Shown here: piece after piece, positions 1 through 9,253 of the stretch
Position numbering within the stretch: position 1 is the first letter of the stretch
Layout of the letters: every line of letters begins with the position of its first letter
Source: SZUA-36 sp963727635
GTDB lineage: Bacteria > Pseudomonadota > Gammaproteobacteria > Xanthomonadales > SZUA-36
DNA: 64,000 bases
Reading direction: 5' to 3'
Assembly: GCA_963727635.1 (NCBI GenBank)
Contig: CAVSHP010000021.1
Span: 62,001-126,000 of the forward strand
Notes under the pieces: generated by a model
Seen by the model: the letters and a program-made list of their open reading frames with translations, nothing else
The model's database searches: none
Told to the model about the DNA's origin: nothing
Translations under genes and position numbers: made by a program

Positions 1-2
1 CC

Positions 3-419
3 GAGTGGGACGGCAAACGCTACCTGCTGTGCGGGGATGCCTATGCACCGGTCATGGCCGCCAGCCTGGAACGCTGGCTGGCAGGTCAAGGCAGCGTTGC
101 CGGAGCGGCGCCCGAAACCCTGGACCTGGAGTTATTCAAGCTGGCCCATCACGGCAGTGTTGCAAATATTTCGGAAGAATTGCTGGCCCTGATCAAATGC
201 CGCCGTTATCTTTTTTCGACCTCCGGCAAGATCTTTGGCCATCCGCATGACCGGACCATCGAACTGGTCCTGGACAAGCACCAGGCCAGGGGCAAACCGC
301 AATTGTATTTCAACTATCGCAGCGGACGTACCGAACGCTGGGCGGATACGGCAGACCAGAAGGCAAGGGGCTACGAGGCGTACTTTCCAACCGGTCTGTC
401 CGTGGAGGTTGGCAGTTGA
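3..419 (+). CDS. MBL-fold metallohydrolase, ComEC-like (C-terminal part)
   Basis: The gene enters from the left edge, and the reading frame is open from position 3 to the TGA at 417-419 (138 codons visible). The fragment contains LLCGDAY followed by KLAHHGSVANIS and a GHPHDRTIELVL stretch. This is the pattern of the C-terminal half of metallo-beta-lactamase-fold proteins related to the hydrolase domain of ComEC/Rec2 (HHGS motif, then a conserved HPH near the end). The N-terminal metal-binding HxHxDH motif lies outside the window, so substrate and localisation cannot be judged. It converges on the DUF2235 gene, and a hairpin at 432-459 separates them. The family call is fairly firm; the function is open. 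Confidence 0.7.
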   Translation, partial: EWDGKRYLLCGDAYAPVMAASLERWLAGQGSVAGAAPETLDLELFKLAHHGSVANISEELLALIKCRRYLFSTSGKIFGHPHDRTIELVLDKHQARGKPQLYFNYRSGRTERWADTADQKARGYEAYFPTGLSVEVGS

Positions 420-431
420 TGTCCGGGCCTC

Positions 432-459
432 AAAACATCAAGCGGATGACTGATGTTTT
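432..459. terminator. Bidirectional terminator hairpin
   Basis: A perfect 9-bp stem (AAAACATCA / TGATGTTTT) with a 10-nt loop sits between two convergent genes. It has A residues on one side and T residues on the other, so it could stop transcription from both directions. Confidence 0.6.
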
Positions 460-469
460 CAGAATTTCC

Positions 470-1666
470 TCACTTGCGCATTTGCGTGACGGTCGCCAGC
501 AGGTCGCTGTTCAGTTCGTGATCATAACCCGGGTTTGCCGCCAGGTAGGCCAACAGGTTTTCCGGGCGATAGGGTCCGGCAAGATTCTTGTGCTCGGCCG
601 GATTTGCATTCAACCTCTTTAAGACGGACTTGTCCAATGTCGAGCCCGGCGCCGATGTCAGCTGCCGTATGCCGTGAAAACCCCGGATCGGCCGCATCAG
701 GGCATCGCCGGCCTTGTAGAAAATCGTCTTCCCGGAGGCTTTGCCCGCCGCATAGCACCTGAAGAATTTCAGGTAATCGGGGTTCATCGCCAGTCCTTTC
801 GCCCCGGCTTCTTCACACATCCAGAGCAGCGCACAATTTGCCAGGCTGTCGTCCATCAAACCCCCGCCAACATTGGAATGGACACCCGCAAACCAACGCT
901 GTTCGAAGTCCCTGCACTCACCGGGTCCGTCGAAAATTTCAGGTTGAAAGTCATGCCGTCTCTCGTCGATCGCCAGCGCGTGGCGTATGCTCCTGAGCAT
1001 ACGTGGTGGCGTTGAGGGTGTGTGAAATCGCAAGGATTCGTCGCATGAACCCTCGCGAGCCTCGATCCTCGAACCGAGGGCCAGGACCGTATCCCAGACA
1101 CCCAGGAAGGTCATCTTTGGAACCAAAAACGGTTCAAGCGGCTGGTCGTTTCGCGCCAGACGGCGCCCGTTGAGTGTATCAATAAGCGTTTTCACGCTAC
1201 CCTGGCCCTTTGCTTCGAGATAGGCGGTGACGATCCTGGGGACGTAATAGACATCGTTCTTGACGGGAAAACCGCCTGCCCATTCGATCAGCTTGCAGAG
1301 ACTGCGGGCCTGTGACGCGCCGCGGCTGAAGCCGAATATAAAGACCTCGTCATCATGGTCGTAATTGTTCGCCAGGAACGTGTAGGCTTCCTCGATGTTG
1401 ACCTCGAAACCCGCGCCCCAGCCGCCACCGAGCTTGTTGTCAAAGAACCGGACCATCTTTGTGCGGAAATTCGGTGCGCGGTTCATCGCCCCGACGCCCT
1501 CGTCGTAATAGGTGATTTGCAGGTTGCCGTTACTGTCGAATTTCTCCGTCGCCCGCGCCATTTTCAAAACATTGGTCGGACGGAAGACCTTTGAGCCATC
1601 GTCGCGCTCATTTTCCTTTGACGCGTTGTTCCAGGTTCCATCGAGACAAATTACAAATCGCTTCAT
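470..1666 (-). CDS. DUF2235 alpha/beta-hydrolase domain protein
   Basis: A 398-aa protein with the DUF2235 signature. It has an N-terminal LDGTWN (residues 8-13), a nucleophile elbow GFSRGA (112-117, Ser114), WDTV (191-194) and GVHSNVGGG (261-269, His263). Ser114, an Asp (probably Asp192) and His263 would form the catalytic triad. DUF2235 includes the catalytic core of some type VI secretion phospholipase effectors (Tle1 group) but also many free-standing cytoplasmic proteins. No signal peptide, VgrG, PAAR or immunity gene is visible next to it, so an effector role is not supported here. It is monocistronic, convergent with the MBL-fold gene. Most likely an uncharacterised esterase or lipase. 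Confidence 0.8.
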   Translation of the reverse strand: MKRFVICLDGTWNNASKENERDDGSKVFRPTNVLKMARATEKFDSNGNLQITYYDEGVGAMNRAPNFRTKMVRFFDNKLGGGWGAGFEVNIEEAYTFLANNYDHDDEVFIFGFSRGASQARSLCKLIEWAGGFPVKNDVYYVPRIVTAYLEAKGQGSVKTLIDTLNGRRLARNDQPLEPFLVPKMTFLGVWDTVLALGSRIEAREGSCDESLRFHTPSTPPRMLRSIRHALAIDERRHDFQPEIFDGPGECRDFEQRWFAGVHSNVGGGLMDDSLANCALLWMCEEAGAKGLAMNPDYLKFFRCYAAGKASGKTIFYKAGDALMRPIRGFHGIRQLTSAPGSTLDKSVLKRLNANPAEHKNLAGPYRPENLLAYLAANPGYDHELNSDLLATVTQMRK

Positions 1667-1761
1667 GCCAAACCTCCCTGAGCCGGAAACCGGTATGTGA
1701 CTGTCCTGTCTATCCTAGTTTAGTACATGAAAGGTATTTACGGCGGTGGTGAGTCATGCAG

Positions 1762-2409
1762 TCACTTCATCGCCAGTTCGATAAGCCGCGCGGCGGCTTC
1801 GATTTGCTCCCGCTGGTGTGAGTTCGGCACAAGCTGACCACGGAACTGGATGCGCACCGGCCCGCGGCTAAAAATCGTCTGCCAGGGATCGTTGTTTTCC
1901 GCTGTTGAGTATCCGGCGGATGGTTCGAATAGCGTTCTGGACTCCAACCTGGACATTGTCTCTTCTATACGCAAATCTTTCGATAACTGCGGTGAACGGT
2001 CGGCTTTCGGACTGCGCTCCTTCATCAGCTGGTATTTTTCCATGCGCGTGCTGGAGCGCAGCAGTTGTTCTGCACGTGCGGGTTTCATGGCCGGTGCGTC
2101 GAGCGGCACGGTCATTACCGCCAGTTCCTCCTCACCCCGCACCACGCGGTCGACGGTGCCCTGCCCGATACCCGCCAGCACGCCCTTTGCCTGGCCGGGT
2201 TTGAAACCGTAGCGCTCTCCAACCAGCAAAATGAAGCGGATACAGTTCAGCGTGTCGGCGCCATAGCGCGCCAGCTTGCCGCGGCCCTGCTTGTGGTGCG
2301 GCGGCAATACCTGCTCGATGTAATAACGCACCGTGCGTTCGGTCAGACCGGTTTCTTTGGCCAGTTCGGCCAGTGTGTAGCTGTGATCTTCATTCATATG
2401 CATATCCAT
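1762..2409 (-). CDS. MerR-like HTH transcriptional regulator
   Basis: About 215 aa. The N-terminus (YTLAELAKETGLTERTVRYY, then an R-G-x-L-x-R-Y-x-x-D wing-like segment) is a MerR-type winged HTH. The rest (about residues 85-215) is charged and matches no effector domain I recognise; it has no Cys cluster, so metal sensing by cysteines is unlikely. The frame also opens with TTG at 2418, and ATG codons occur at 2409, 2403 and 2397. No clear ribosome binding site decides between them; I chose 2409. It is divergent from the ARPP-1 gene across a 175-bp spacer with inverted and direct repeats, which suggests it controls itself and that gene. The DNA-binding call is sound; the ligand is unknown. Confidence 0.8.
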   Translation of the reverse strand: MDMHMNEDHSYTLAELAKETGLTERTVRYYIEQVLPPHHKQGRGKLARYGADTLNCIRFILLVGERYGFKPGQAKGVLAGIGQGTVDRVVRGEEELAVMTVPLDAPAMKPARAEQLLRSSTRMEKYQLMKERSPKADRSPQLSKDLRIEETMSRLESRTLFEPSAGYSTAENNDPWQTIFSRGPVRIQFRGQLVPNSHQREQIEAAARLIELAMK

Positions 2410-2411
2410 GA

Positions 2412-2440
2412 TTGACAAAATATACTGTCGAATATATATT
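2412..2440 (+). promoter_or_regulatory. Sigma70-type promoter for the ARPP-1 gene
   Basis: TTGACA (2412-2417), 17-bp spacer, TATATT (2435-2440). It points at the ARPP-1 gene, leaving a leader of about 135 nt before the ATG at 2585. The -35 box overlaps the 5' end of the divergent regulator gene. Confidence 0.6.
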
Positions 2441-2449
2441 TAGACAGTA
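2423..2449. promoter_or_regulatory. Probable operator: inverted repeat inside the promoter
   Basis: TACTGTC (2423-2429) and GACAGTA (2443-2449) form a perfect 7-bp inverted repeat spanning the spacer and -10 box of the promoter. TGTCGAA also recurs as direct repeats at 2426, 2455 and 2540, the first two extended to TGTCGAATATA. Binding by the adjacent MerR-like protein is inferred from position. Confidence 0.5.
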
Positions 2450-2584
2450 AGTTTTGTCGAATATAGTCCAATGTCCCGAAAACATTGGGTTGTAGTGAGT
2501 CTAGCCTAGCCCAACCAGGGTTAATTTGCCAGTCAGTTTTGTCGAACGTCATCGTTGCTTCGACAAGGTTCTGAGGAGAATGAA

Positions 2585-3583
2585 ATGCATGTGGTAGCAG
2601 AAACTTTATCCGGCCTGCGGGTCGGCGATGTGATGACATACGAAGGCCTGGCGGCGCACCCGCTGATTCGTGAAGGAACCTTGAACAAGGATTACCTCAC
2701 GCTGGATGAGGCGCTGGCGCAGCACACCGCCAGGGTGGTCGAGGTTTCCGCCGGTGGTTCGGTGCCAAACCTGTTGTTCAGTAACCATGGCGGCCAGGCG
2801 GTGTTCCTGCTCGATGGCGAGGAACTGGTGGGCGCCAAGCAGAACCGCATCCTCAACATCACGGTTCTGGCGCCGGCCGGCAAGGACACGGTGATACCGG
2901 TCTCCTGCGTCGAATCCGGACGCTGGCAGCATACGCGGGACGATTTTGCCTCGGCCCCCAGGGCGCAGTTCTCGATGAGCCGGGCGAAAAAGGCGGCGCG
3001 TGTGACGGAGAACCTTTCGTTTTGCCGCGAGGCCCGCTCTGACCAGGGCGAAGTCTGGTCGGATATTTCGGAAAAAATGTCGAGTATGCACAGTCGGTCA
3101 CCCACCTCAGCCGTTGAGCAGGTATACCAGGACCACGAAGTAAAACTGGCGCAGTATGTCGCAAAACTGAAATGTGTGGATGGACAGGTCGGCGCGGTGT
3201 TTTCGATCAAGGGCCGGGTGACCGGTCTCGAGCTCTTCGACACGGCGCTTACCTGCCAGTTGCTGATACCCAAGATCATCCGCAGCTATGCACTCGACGC
3301 CATCGACCCGGGCTACCGCGGCCACCAGGCGGGTGGTCCGGGCTCGCCGGCCGAGTTGATCGCCCTGTTGTCAGGGTCCGGATATTCCACGCACGGCGCC
3401 GTGGGTGAGGGTCAAGATCTACGTTTTGACTCGACCCCGGACATCGCCGGCGGCGCGTTGTTTGCGCGGCAGCGGATTATTCACCTGTGTGCATTCATTT
3501 CCGCCCAGCGCCAGCCGGTCGATGAGGGACGCAACAGCTATTCCTCACCGGCATCGAGGCGGCGCTTCAGGTACGGGGTCTGA
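2585..3583 (+). CDS. ARPP-1 domain (DUF6569-like) protein
   Basis: 332 aa from the ATG at 2585, which has GAGGAG six bases upstream; a TTG ten codons earlier is in frame but lacks such a site. The sequence carries the hallmarks of the ARPP-1 family: NLLFSNHGGQAVFLLDGEEL, GAKQNRILN, then IPVSCVESGRW, and a terminal IIHLCAF. The domain name comes from its association with ADP-ribosylation/rhodanese-phosphatase operons; its biochemical role is not established. No such partner genes are adjacent here. The only linked gene is the divergent MerR-like regulator. Soluble, no signal peptide or membrane segment. The family call is good, function unknown. Confidence 0.75.
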   Translation: MHVVAETLSGLRVGDVMTYEGLAAHPLIREGTLNKDYLTLDEALAQHTARVVEVSAGGSVPNLLFSNHGGQAVFLLDGEELVGAKQNRILNITVLAPAGKDTVIPVSCVESGRWQHTRDDFASAPRAQFSMSRAKKAARVTENLSFCREARSDQGEVWSDISEKMSSMHSRSPTSAVEQVYQDHEVKLAQYVAKLKCVDGQVGAVFSIKGRVTGLELFDTALTCQLLIPKIIRSYALDAIDPGYRGHQAGGPGSPAELIALLSGSGYSTHGAVGEGQDLRFDSTPDIAGGALFARQRIIHLCAFISAQRQPVDEGRNSYSSPASRRRFRYGV

Positions 3584-3590
3584 AGTATTG

Positions 3591-3619
3591 CGACCAATGG
3601 CCGGAAAGTCCATTGGTCG
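3591..3619. terminator. Hairpin between convergent genes
   Basis: A perfect 10-bp stem, CGACCAATGG / CCATTGGTCG, with a 9-nt loop sits 8 bp after the ARPP-1 stop codon. There is no T-tract, so it may be a weak terminator or mRNA 3'-end stabiliser. Confidence 0.45.
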
Positions 3620-3662
3620 TAGTCAATTCATTCCAACTGGCTTGATATGGCGCTGAAATATT

Positions 3663-5318
3663 TTATAAACAAACAGGATTGCTACAGCCACAGGAACAAT
3701 TACCTTTAATCTGGTCAAGCAGTTCATTGAATCTTGGCTCATCCCGCATCAGCTTGAAATCTGTGTCCTGTGCCAGCCAGGCAAGATTGAGACAACCGGA
3801 TTCGGCTGCTTGTGCCAGGTAGTACAATGATTTATCGATGTCACCGGTCATTGCGTAAAAACTGGCTGCGTTATAGGTCAAAATTGAATTACGCGGAGAA
3901 TTTTCCACCGAAGTCTCCATCCATGTCTTCGCCTCGGCAAGTCTGCCAAGAAAGTGCAGCGCGAATGCTCCCATACTCAAGGCACGATACTCATCCGGCT
4001 TTAATTCCAGGAATGCCTCTGCCCTGAGCAATCCTTCCTTTGCTTTTTGCCTTGCAGAGTCGGTTTCGCCCAACTCATTCAAAAACCGCGCCTGCATCAG
4101 GACGCTTTGATAGTCATGTGGCCTGATTTCAGATGCTTTCTGGTATAGCTCAACCGCCCTGCGCGCATCGCCCTGATAAGTCTTGGTACGCGCCCATGTA
4201 AACCAGGCAGTGAATGAATCGGGATAGAGGCTGATGGCTTTTTCAAATTCCAGCTCTGCTTGTTTAAAATCCTGGCAAATTGTGTAGACCATACCACTGG
4301 TTATGTAGGATTCTGCAATATCGGGTGCAACACTGAGGGCAATATTGCTGATACGCCTGGCTTCTGACCTGGCGTTACCGTTTGGGTTAATACACAAATA
4401 TTCATAGACATAAGTTGAGGCAAGCTTTGCCCATGCACGCCCAAAATCCGGATCGATCTCGACAGCACGTTGGTAGAACTGCTGTGCAATCAAAATGCTG
4501 TGTTTGTCAGGGCGGGTGAAATAACTCCTGGCTTTCAGGTATAAATCGTAAGCCTCCGTGCTCTGTGTCATCGGCCGTCGCGTCAGCTTGTTTTCCCCTA
4601 TAGACAGACGCATCGCACTCACAACCGCCTGGGCCATCTGTTCCTGGATGTCAAAAATATCCTTCAAATCATGGTTGTACTGTCCTGCCCAGAAATGGTA
4701 GCCAGACTGGGCATTAATCAATTGAATGGTTATGCGAATCTGGTCATCCGCCTTGCGGACACTTCCTTCCAACACCACTGATACATTCAGCTTTCTGCCA
4801 ATTTCGAGGATGTCGGCACTCTTGCTGCCAAACTGAAATGACGCGAGCCGGGACGCAACGTTTAAACCCTCAACCTCGTTCAGGGCACATAAAATTTCTT
4901 CTGCGATGCCCTCACAAAAATAGGTTTGATCCTGTTCAGGACTCATGTCCAGAAACTGCAAGACTGCGATCGATGGTGTTGGATCTTCACGGTCTTCCCC
5001 GGCACGCCCATACCCTGCGCCTTTGGAAATCGCACGCTGGCCTGCATTACCATCGAAGTCTTTAACAATTCCATCGGGGGTGAGTTCATATGCCCACGCC
5101 AAAAGCAGCGCAAAAGGGAATCCAAGCATGATGAAAACGACCAAGAGCGCTCCCGACCAGTCGGGTAGATTCAAGGCTTCAAAGGTGGAGTCACCAACCT
5201 GGATGACAATCCAGGTCACGACAAAATATGCGACCGCGACACGCAGTACTTTGCGTTCTTTTAGTTCATTGAGAAAAGAAATAAAACGTCTATGACGATA
5301 TATCTTGCGCATCTCCAC
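3663..5318 (-). CDS. TM-TolB-like-TPR protein (paralogue 1)
   Basis: About 551 aa. The N-terminus has an L-K-E-R-K-V-L-R motif and two membrane segments (roughly residues 20-42 and 50-75), ending in AWAYELTPDGI. A TolB/FlgO-like domain follows (SIAVLQFLDMS, then FCEGIAEEILCAL and VLEGSVRK), and then TPR repeats from about residue 260 onward. This is a common gammaproteobacterial layout for membrane-tethered scaffolds, often fused elsewhere to a cyclase or winged-helix domain; no such domain is present here. The C-terminus ends in an unusual Cys-rich GNCSCGCSNPVC tail, which the paralogue at 47061 lacks. Start: GTG at 5318, six bases after AGGAG; an ATG at 5312 is the alternative. Monocistronic; partner unknown. 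Confidence 0.8.
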   Translation of the reverse strand: MEMRKIYRHRRFISFLNELKERKVLRVAVAYFVVTWIVIQVGDSTFEALNLPDWSGALLVVFIMLGFPFALLLAWAYELTPDGIVKDFDGNAGQRAISKGAGYGRAGEDREDPTPSIAVLQFLDMSPEQDQTYFCEGIAEEILCALNEVEGLNVASRLASFQFGSKSADILEIGRKLNVSVVLEGSVRKADDQIRITIQLINAQSGYHFWAGQYNHDLKDIFDIQEQMAQAVVSAMRLSIGENKLTRRPMTQSTEAYDLYLKARSYFTRPDKHSILIAQQFYQRAVEIDPDFGRAWAKLASTYVYEYLCINPNGNARSEARRISNIALSVAPDIAESYITSGMVYTICQDFKQAELEFEKAISLYPDSFTAWFTWARTKTYQGDARRAVELYQKASEIRPHDYQSVLMQARFLNELGETDSARQKAKEGLLRAEAFLELKPDEYRALSMGAFALHFLGRLAEAKTWMETSVENSPRNSILTYNAASFYAMTGDIDKSLYYLAQAAESGCLNLAWLAQDTDFKLMRDEPRFNELLDQIKGNCSCGCSNPVCL

Positions 5319-5683
5319 TTGGTGCTCCTGAAACACATCTCATACAAGCCAAAACACTTGACTTGCAAATTAAACCACTGGTGTTTACAGGTTTGCCCCC
5401 CCCGTAATTGCGCACAGATCAACTCTGCACAAAGCTTGCCGGGTTTAGGATTCGCTGAACTTGATCAAACTGCAGTCCTGCTACCAACAAGCACACACTG
5501 TATAGATTAACGCCTGTCCGGTAACTAAAACTAAAATCGCTTCCCTGCAAGGTCAAACAACAGGGACAGGTACTATTAAGTATAGACAAGCTGTAAGGTT
5601 TTGCTTACAGGCTCAATATTTAACTCCAGTGATGTCAGCCATTTGCCGCTGGCAACGGCGGCCGGCATTCAACATCAAACCCG
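5319..5683. other. Intergenic region, no gene seen
   Basis: About 365 bp upstream of the TPR gene. It contains a run of eight C residues near 5398-5405 and AT-rich stretches that presumably hold the TPR-gene promoter, but I could not identify convincing -35/-10 boxes or an open frame with a plausible protein. Confidence 0.4.
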
Positions 5684-5709
5684 GCGCTATTGGCCGCGGC
5701 CAATAGCGC
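5684..5709. repeat. Perfect 26-bp palindrome
   Basis: The 13-nt arm GCGCTATTGGCCG is followed immediately by its reverse complement, with no loop. After one mismatch two more C-G pairs extend it. It lies 42 bp beyond the stop codon of the AddA-like C-terminal frame. It could be a terminator for that operon (T residues follow on the minus strand only weakly) or a binding site for a dimeric protein. Confidence 0.6.
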
Positions 5710-5750
5710 TGGCTTTCATTCATTCAGAATTTGCCCGTTAGCCCAATACG

Positions 5751-6578
5751 TTACTCAGAATCGAGCGGGTCTGGCTCAAATACCACTTTGAGCCGGTCAA
5801 GCAGCGGGAAGTAGAGCGCCGTTTTGATCGGTCGGGTTTCCGTCAGCGCCAGCGCATCCTTGTAACGCTGCAGCTGGGTCTGGTACCGCCCAGCTTCGTT
5901 TTCGAGAAAACCTTCGAGGTCGCCGCCGGCATGGCTGGACGTCTTGTAATCGATGATCCAGCGGGTGCCGTTTTCGACAAAGGTCCGGTCCAACACCATG
6001 CCGAGGGGCCGCTCCCCGTCGAGGATGGCGGTGATCGCGTATTCACAGTGCGCATCCTCGTGCTCCGCGAGTATCCAGCGGCCCTTTTCCGAGGCCAGGC
6101 AATTTTCAATGGCGCGGGTCACACGCTCCATGATCGAGTCGGCCCTCGACTTTTGCACACCCTCAGCACCGAGTACACGCCGGCACCAGTTGATGTGCTT
6201 TGCCATGCCGCCACCTGCTGACCAGGCTTCCTGACCCTCATCACCGAGCAATTGCAACAGGCGGTGGACCAGGTTACCCGTCAGGCGCGCGTCTTCGCCG
6301 GCCCAGCTGAATTCGATCGGGGTCGAGATTTCCGCCTTTGCCGATTTGGCTGTTTGCACCGCTTCAGGAACGTCCGGAAGCCGCCAGTCGTCAGCAAGCC
6401 GCCGGTATAGCTGTGGCAGGCCGATGCCGGCCAGGTCCATATCCTGCTCCTCATCCTCCACTTGTTCCCCGGTGGCTCGCCAGGGCTTCTGCCGCCGTCG
6501 CGACCAGGGGCACCTGTTGTTGTTCAATGGCAGGCCACAAACTGCCCAGAAGGGTTTTCGAAGTAGCCTTGATTTCAC
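5751..6578 (-). CDS. addA: AddA-like C-terminal nuclease part (separated by frame break)
   Basis: This frame continues the UvrD-type helicase encoded immediately upstream; the usable part begins near 6479 at ATGEQVEDEEQDM. It carries the RecB/AddA-type PD-(D/E)XK nuclease: LVHRLLQLLG, then GMVLDRTF and WIIDYKTSSHAGG (Asp and Lys of the D-xK motif), then QLQRYKDAL. The preceding frame stops at 6451, and switching by one base within the CCCCGG run near 6467-6480 joins LVATAAEALA to this sequence without loss. A start codon at 6578 exists but would encode out-of-frame nonsense, so it is not a separate gene. Read it as the 3' end of the gene starting at 9253; the break is probably an assembly indel. 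Confidence 0.75.
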   Translation of the reverse strand: MKSRLLRKPFWAVCGLPLNNNRCPWSRRRQKPWRATGEQVEDEEQDMDLAGIGLPQLYRRLADDWRLPDVPEAVQTAKSAKAEISTPIEFSWAGEDARLTGNLVHRLLQLLGDEGQEAWSAGGGMAKHINWCRRVLGAEGVQKSRADSIMERVTRAIENCLASEKGRWILAEHEDAHCEYAITAILDGERPLGMVLDRTFVENGTRWIIDYKTSSHAGGDLEGFLENEAGRYQTQLQRYKDALALTETRPIKTALYFPLLDRLKVVFEPDPLDSE

Positions 6579-9253
6579 CTTTGGCCGTCGGCTTGACGGC
6601 GGCTAACAGGTACAGATTACGCACGGCACGGGTGGTGGCGACATACAGCAGGCGGCCATCCTCCAGAACCTGGCGCTGTCGCTCAACGGTCGAAATGAAC
6701 TGGATCAGGTCACCCGACTTCTTCTGCAGTTCCTTTTCCGTGTTATTGCGCATCGGCGACATCACGATCGCGTCTTGATCGGTCAGTTCGAACCAATGCA
6801 GCAGTTTTGCGTCGTCCCCGCCGGTACCGCGGTTGAGACCGGGCAAAATGACCGTATCAAATTGCAGACCCTTGGCGGAGTAGATGGTCAGGACCTGCAA
6901 CTTGCCATCCGCCAGCGCATCCGGTTCGGCGTAAAGCTCCTTGAGCCGCGGATCGAGCGTGTCACGGTCGATTGGCAGGTTTTCATTCTCAAGGGTATCG
7001 AGCAGGTCAAAATAGGTGGCCGCGTCATCCAGTTCACTGGTATTTTCGACGCAGGCCGGTCCGCCAAGATCGATCCAGGCAGATTCAACCAGCGACCTGA
7101 CCGATTGCCGGCCACGCCGGTCGACGGCCCGCATAAGCACCGGTCCAAACCGTTGCAGTCTGCGTAAACCGCTGTCGGAAAGATCGTTTACTGATCCGAG
7201 ACAGGCGGCGCTGATCGCGTCGGAAATAATATTGCCGGCCTCACCCGCCACCAGCGCATCGAGGTCGGCCAGGTCGAGACCGGTATACGGTGCGCGCAGG
7301 GTGGCCAGCCAGGCGAGCCGGTCGGCGGGCTGAATCAGCGCCAGCGTCAGGGACACGAGGTCCTGGATCAGGGCCGTTTCCGCCAGCGGTGTAAATTTAA
7401 TCGCCTGGTAACGAAAACGGTCCTGCCCGGATTTCAGCTTGTCGAGCGCCGCTAGGATGGTGCTGACGTGGCTGCGTGCACGCACCAGGATGGCGATGTT
7501 CTCGTCTGCATCGGCGTGGCGGATAATTTCGACAACACGGCGGGCCTCCTCCTCGTCATCGCGTTCGGGCAGTATCTGGATTTCGACACCGCCACGCGTG
7601 GAAACGTCCGGTTTGGTACTCGCTTCGCTGTAGCTGACGGCACCCATGACCGGGTCGCTTTTTGCCGGCATGACCCTTGGCATGACCTGGTTGACCCAGT
7701 CCACGATGGGCTTGCCGGAACGGAAGTTGACGGTGAGCTGTAGCGGCCTCAGCAGGATATGGTCAAACAAGCGGCCCTGCCAGGCTTCGATAAACAGACT
7801 TACTTCCGCTTTGCGAAAACGGTAGATCGACTGCATCGGATCGCCCACCAGGAACAGCGTGCGTCCGTCACCGTCGCTCCAGCCGGTGGTGAGCTGTTGC
7901 AGCAGCCGGATCTGGCTGAACGAGGTGTCCTGGAATTCATCCACCAGCAGGTGCTGGATGCGATAGTCCATGCGCAGCGCCAGGTCGGTGGGTGCGCCTT
8001 CAAAGCCCAGTGATTCGATGGCGCGATGCGCGATTTCGGAATAATCGACCTCACCGTTCTCGGCCATCACCAGCTTCCAGTTTTCGGCGGCCCGCAACAT
8101 GATCCGCATCAGTGATTCGAGCGATTCCCAGGCCTCGTCTTCATAGCCGGGCCTGGGCAAGCCGCTGACGATGGTGTAACTGCTGCGCAGGGCCTCGTTA
8201 TCACGATGTGTATCGAGCAAACGCTTGAAGTCGTCCTTGAAGGCCGCGAAGCGTGGCCTGTCTTCGGCGCTTGCGTTTGAAGGCGCCGGAAAACCGCCAC
8301 TGGCATTGGGTGCACCCTTGCGCATTTCGCCCGCGAGTGTGTACAGGCTGCTGATCATGGTCTTCCAGTGGCCGAGACTGTCTGCGTGGGTCGGCAGGTC
8401 GAGAAAATCACAATCGGCGCCACCACAGGCGATCAACAGTGCTTCAAGCGCCTCCGAGTTATCGGCGCCGTTGCCGATGGCGTACTGGTAAAATCGGGGC
8501 AGGTCACGCAGCAGCCCATCGGGCGTCACTGCGCGTGCCGCCTCAAGCTGCGTCTCGACCAGGTAACGCAACGCCGCTTCCATACCCTGGCGGTCGAAGC
8601 CTTCACCCCTGCGCGCATCCAACAGGTGCGTCATCCATTGCTCGCGGCTTGCCAGCATCCCGGTCAACAACTCGACGAGCTTGTCGTACTGGTTGTCATA
8701 GCGGTTAAGAACGCGGCTGATATCGGCATTTAATGGGTCATTGCCTTCCTCGATCACGACCATCGTGCGCGCGGCAGCCTTGCGATACAGGGCGTTGGCA
8801 TCCTCTGCGATTTGCTGGCCGCCGCCAAGCCCCGAGAGCACCGGCAATTGCCGGGCAAGTTCGCTGCAGAGGCTGTCTATGGTGCGGATACGCAGACGGC
8901 TGGGCTGCTCGAGCAGGTTCCAGCCCCGCGCGGCATCGTTTTCCAGCACCGCCAGCGCCAGTTCGCGGCTGACCCGTTCGTGTGGCGCCAGTTCCTCATT
9001 TCCATTCATTCCCGGGTGTTGCCCGGCCGCTGCCTGTAAACGGCTGACCAGGCGGTGGGCCATCTCGGCCGCCGCCTTGCGGGTGAAGGTGATCGCGACC
9101 ACTTCCTCCGGGTTTTCAACCCGTGCCAGCAAGGCCAGCAGGCGCTGTGTCAGCAGTTCGGTTTTACCGGAGCCCGCGGGCGCCTGCACGATGTAGGAAT
9201 GTTCGAGGTCCCGCCCCAGCTCCCTCTCTTTGCCAGTCGGCGGGCCGGTTCAT
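6451..9253 (-). CDS. addA: AddA-like UvrD-family helicase-nuclease (frame-broken)
   Basis: ATP-dependent helicase subunit of an AddAB-like double-strand-break repair nuclease. Visible motifs are Walker A QAPAGSGKTELL close to the N-terminus, motif Ia VAITFTRKAAAEM, Walker B LLVDEFQDTSFSQIRLLQQL, VGDPMQSIYRFR and, near the end, a motif VI region DGRLLYVATTRA. The longest open frame opens at a GTG (9189) just before Walker A, but the ATG at 9253 gives MNRPADWQ and overlaps the upstream gene's TGA (ATGA), so I take 9253. That requires a one-base correction at 9221-9235. A second correction at 6467-6480 joins the nuclease domain. Full gene 5751-9253, about 1167 codons, normal for the family. Confidence 0.8.

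Noticed and set aside
470..1666. Type VI secretion phospholipase effector
   Set aside because: Only the DUF2235 core is shared; there is no VgrG, PAAR, adaptor or immunity gene next to it.
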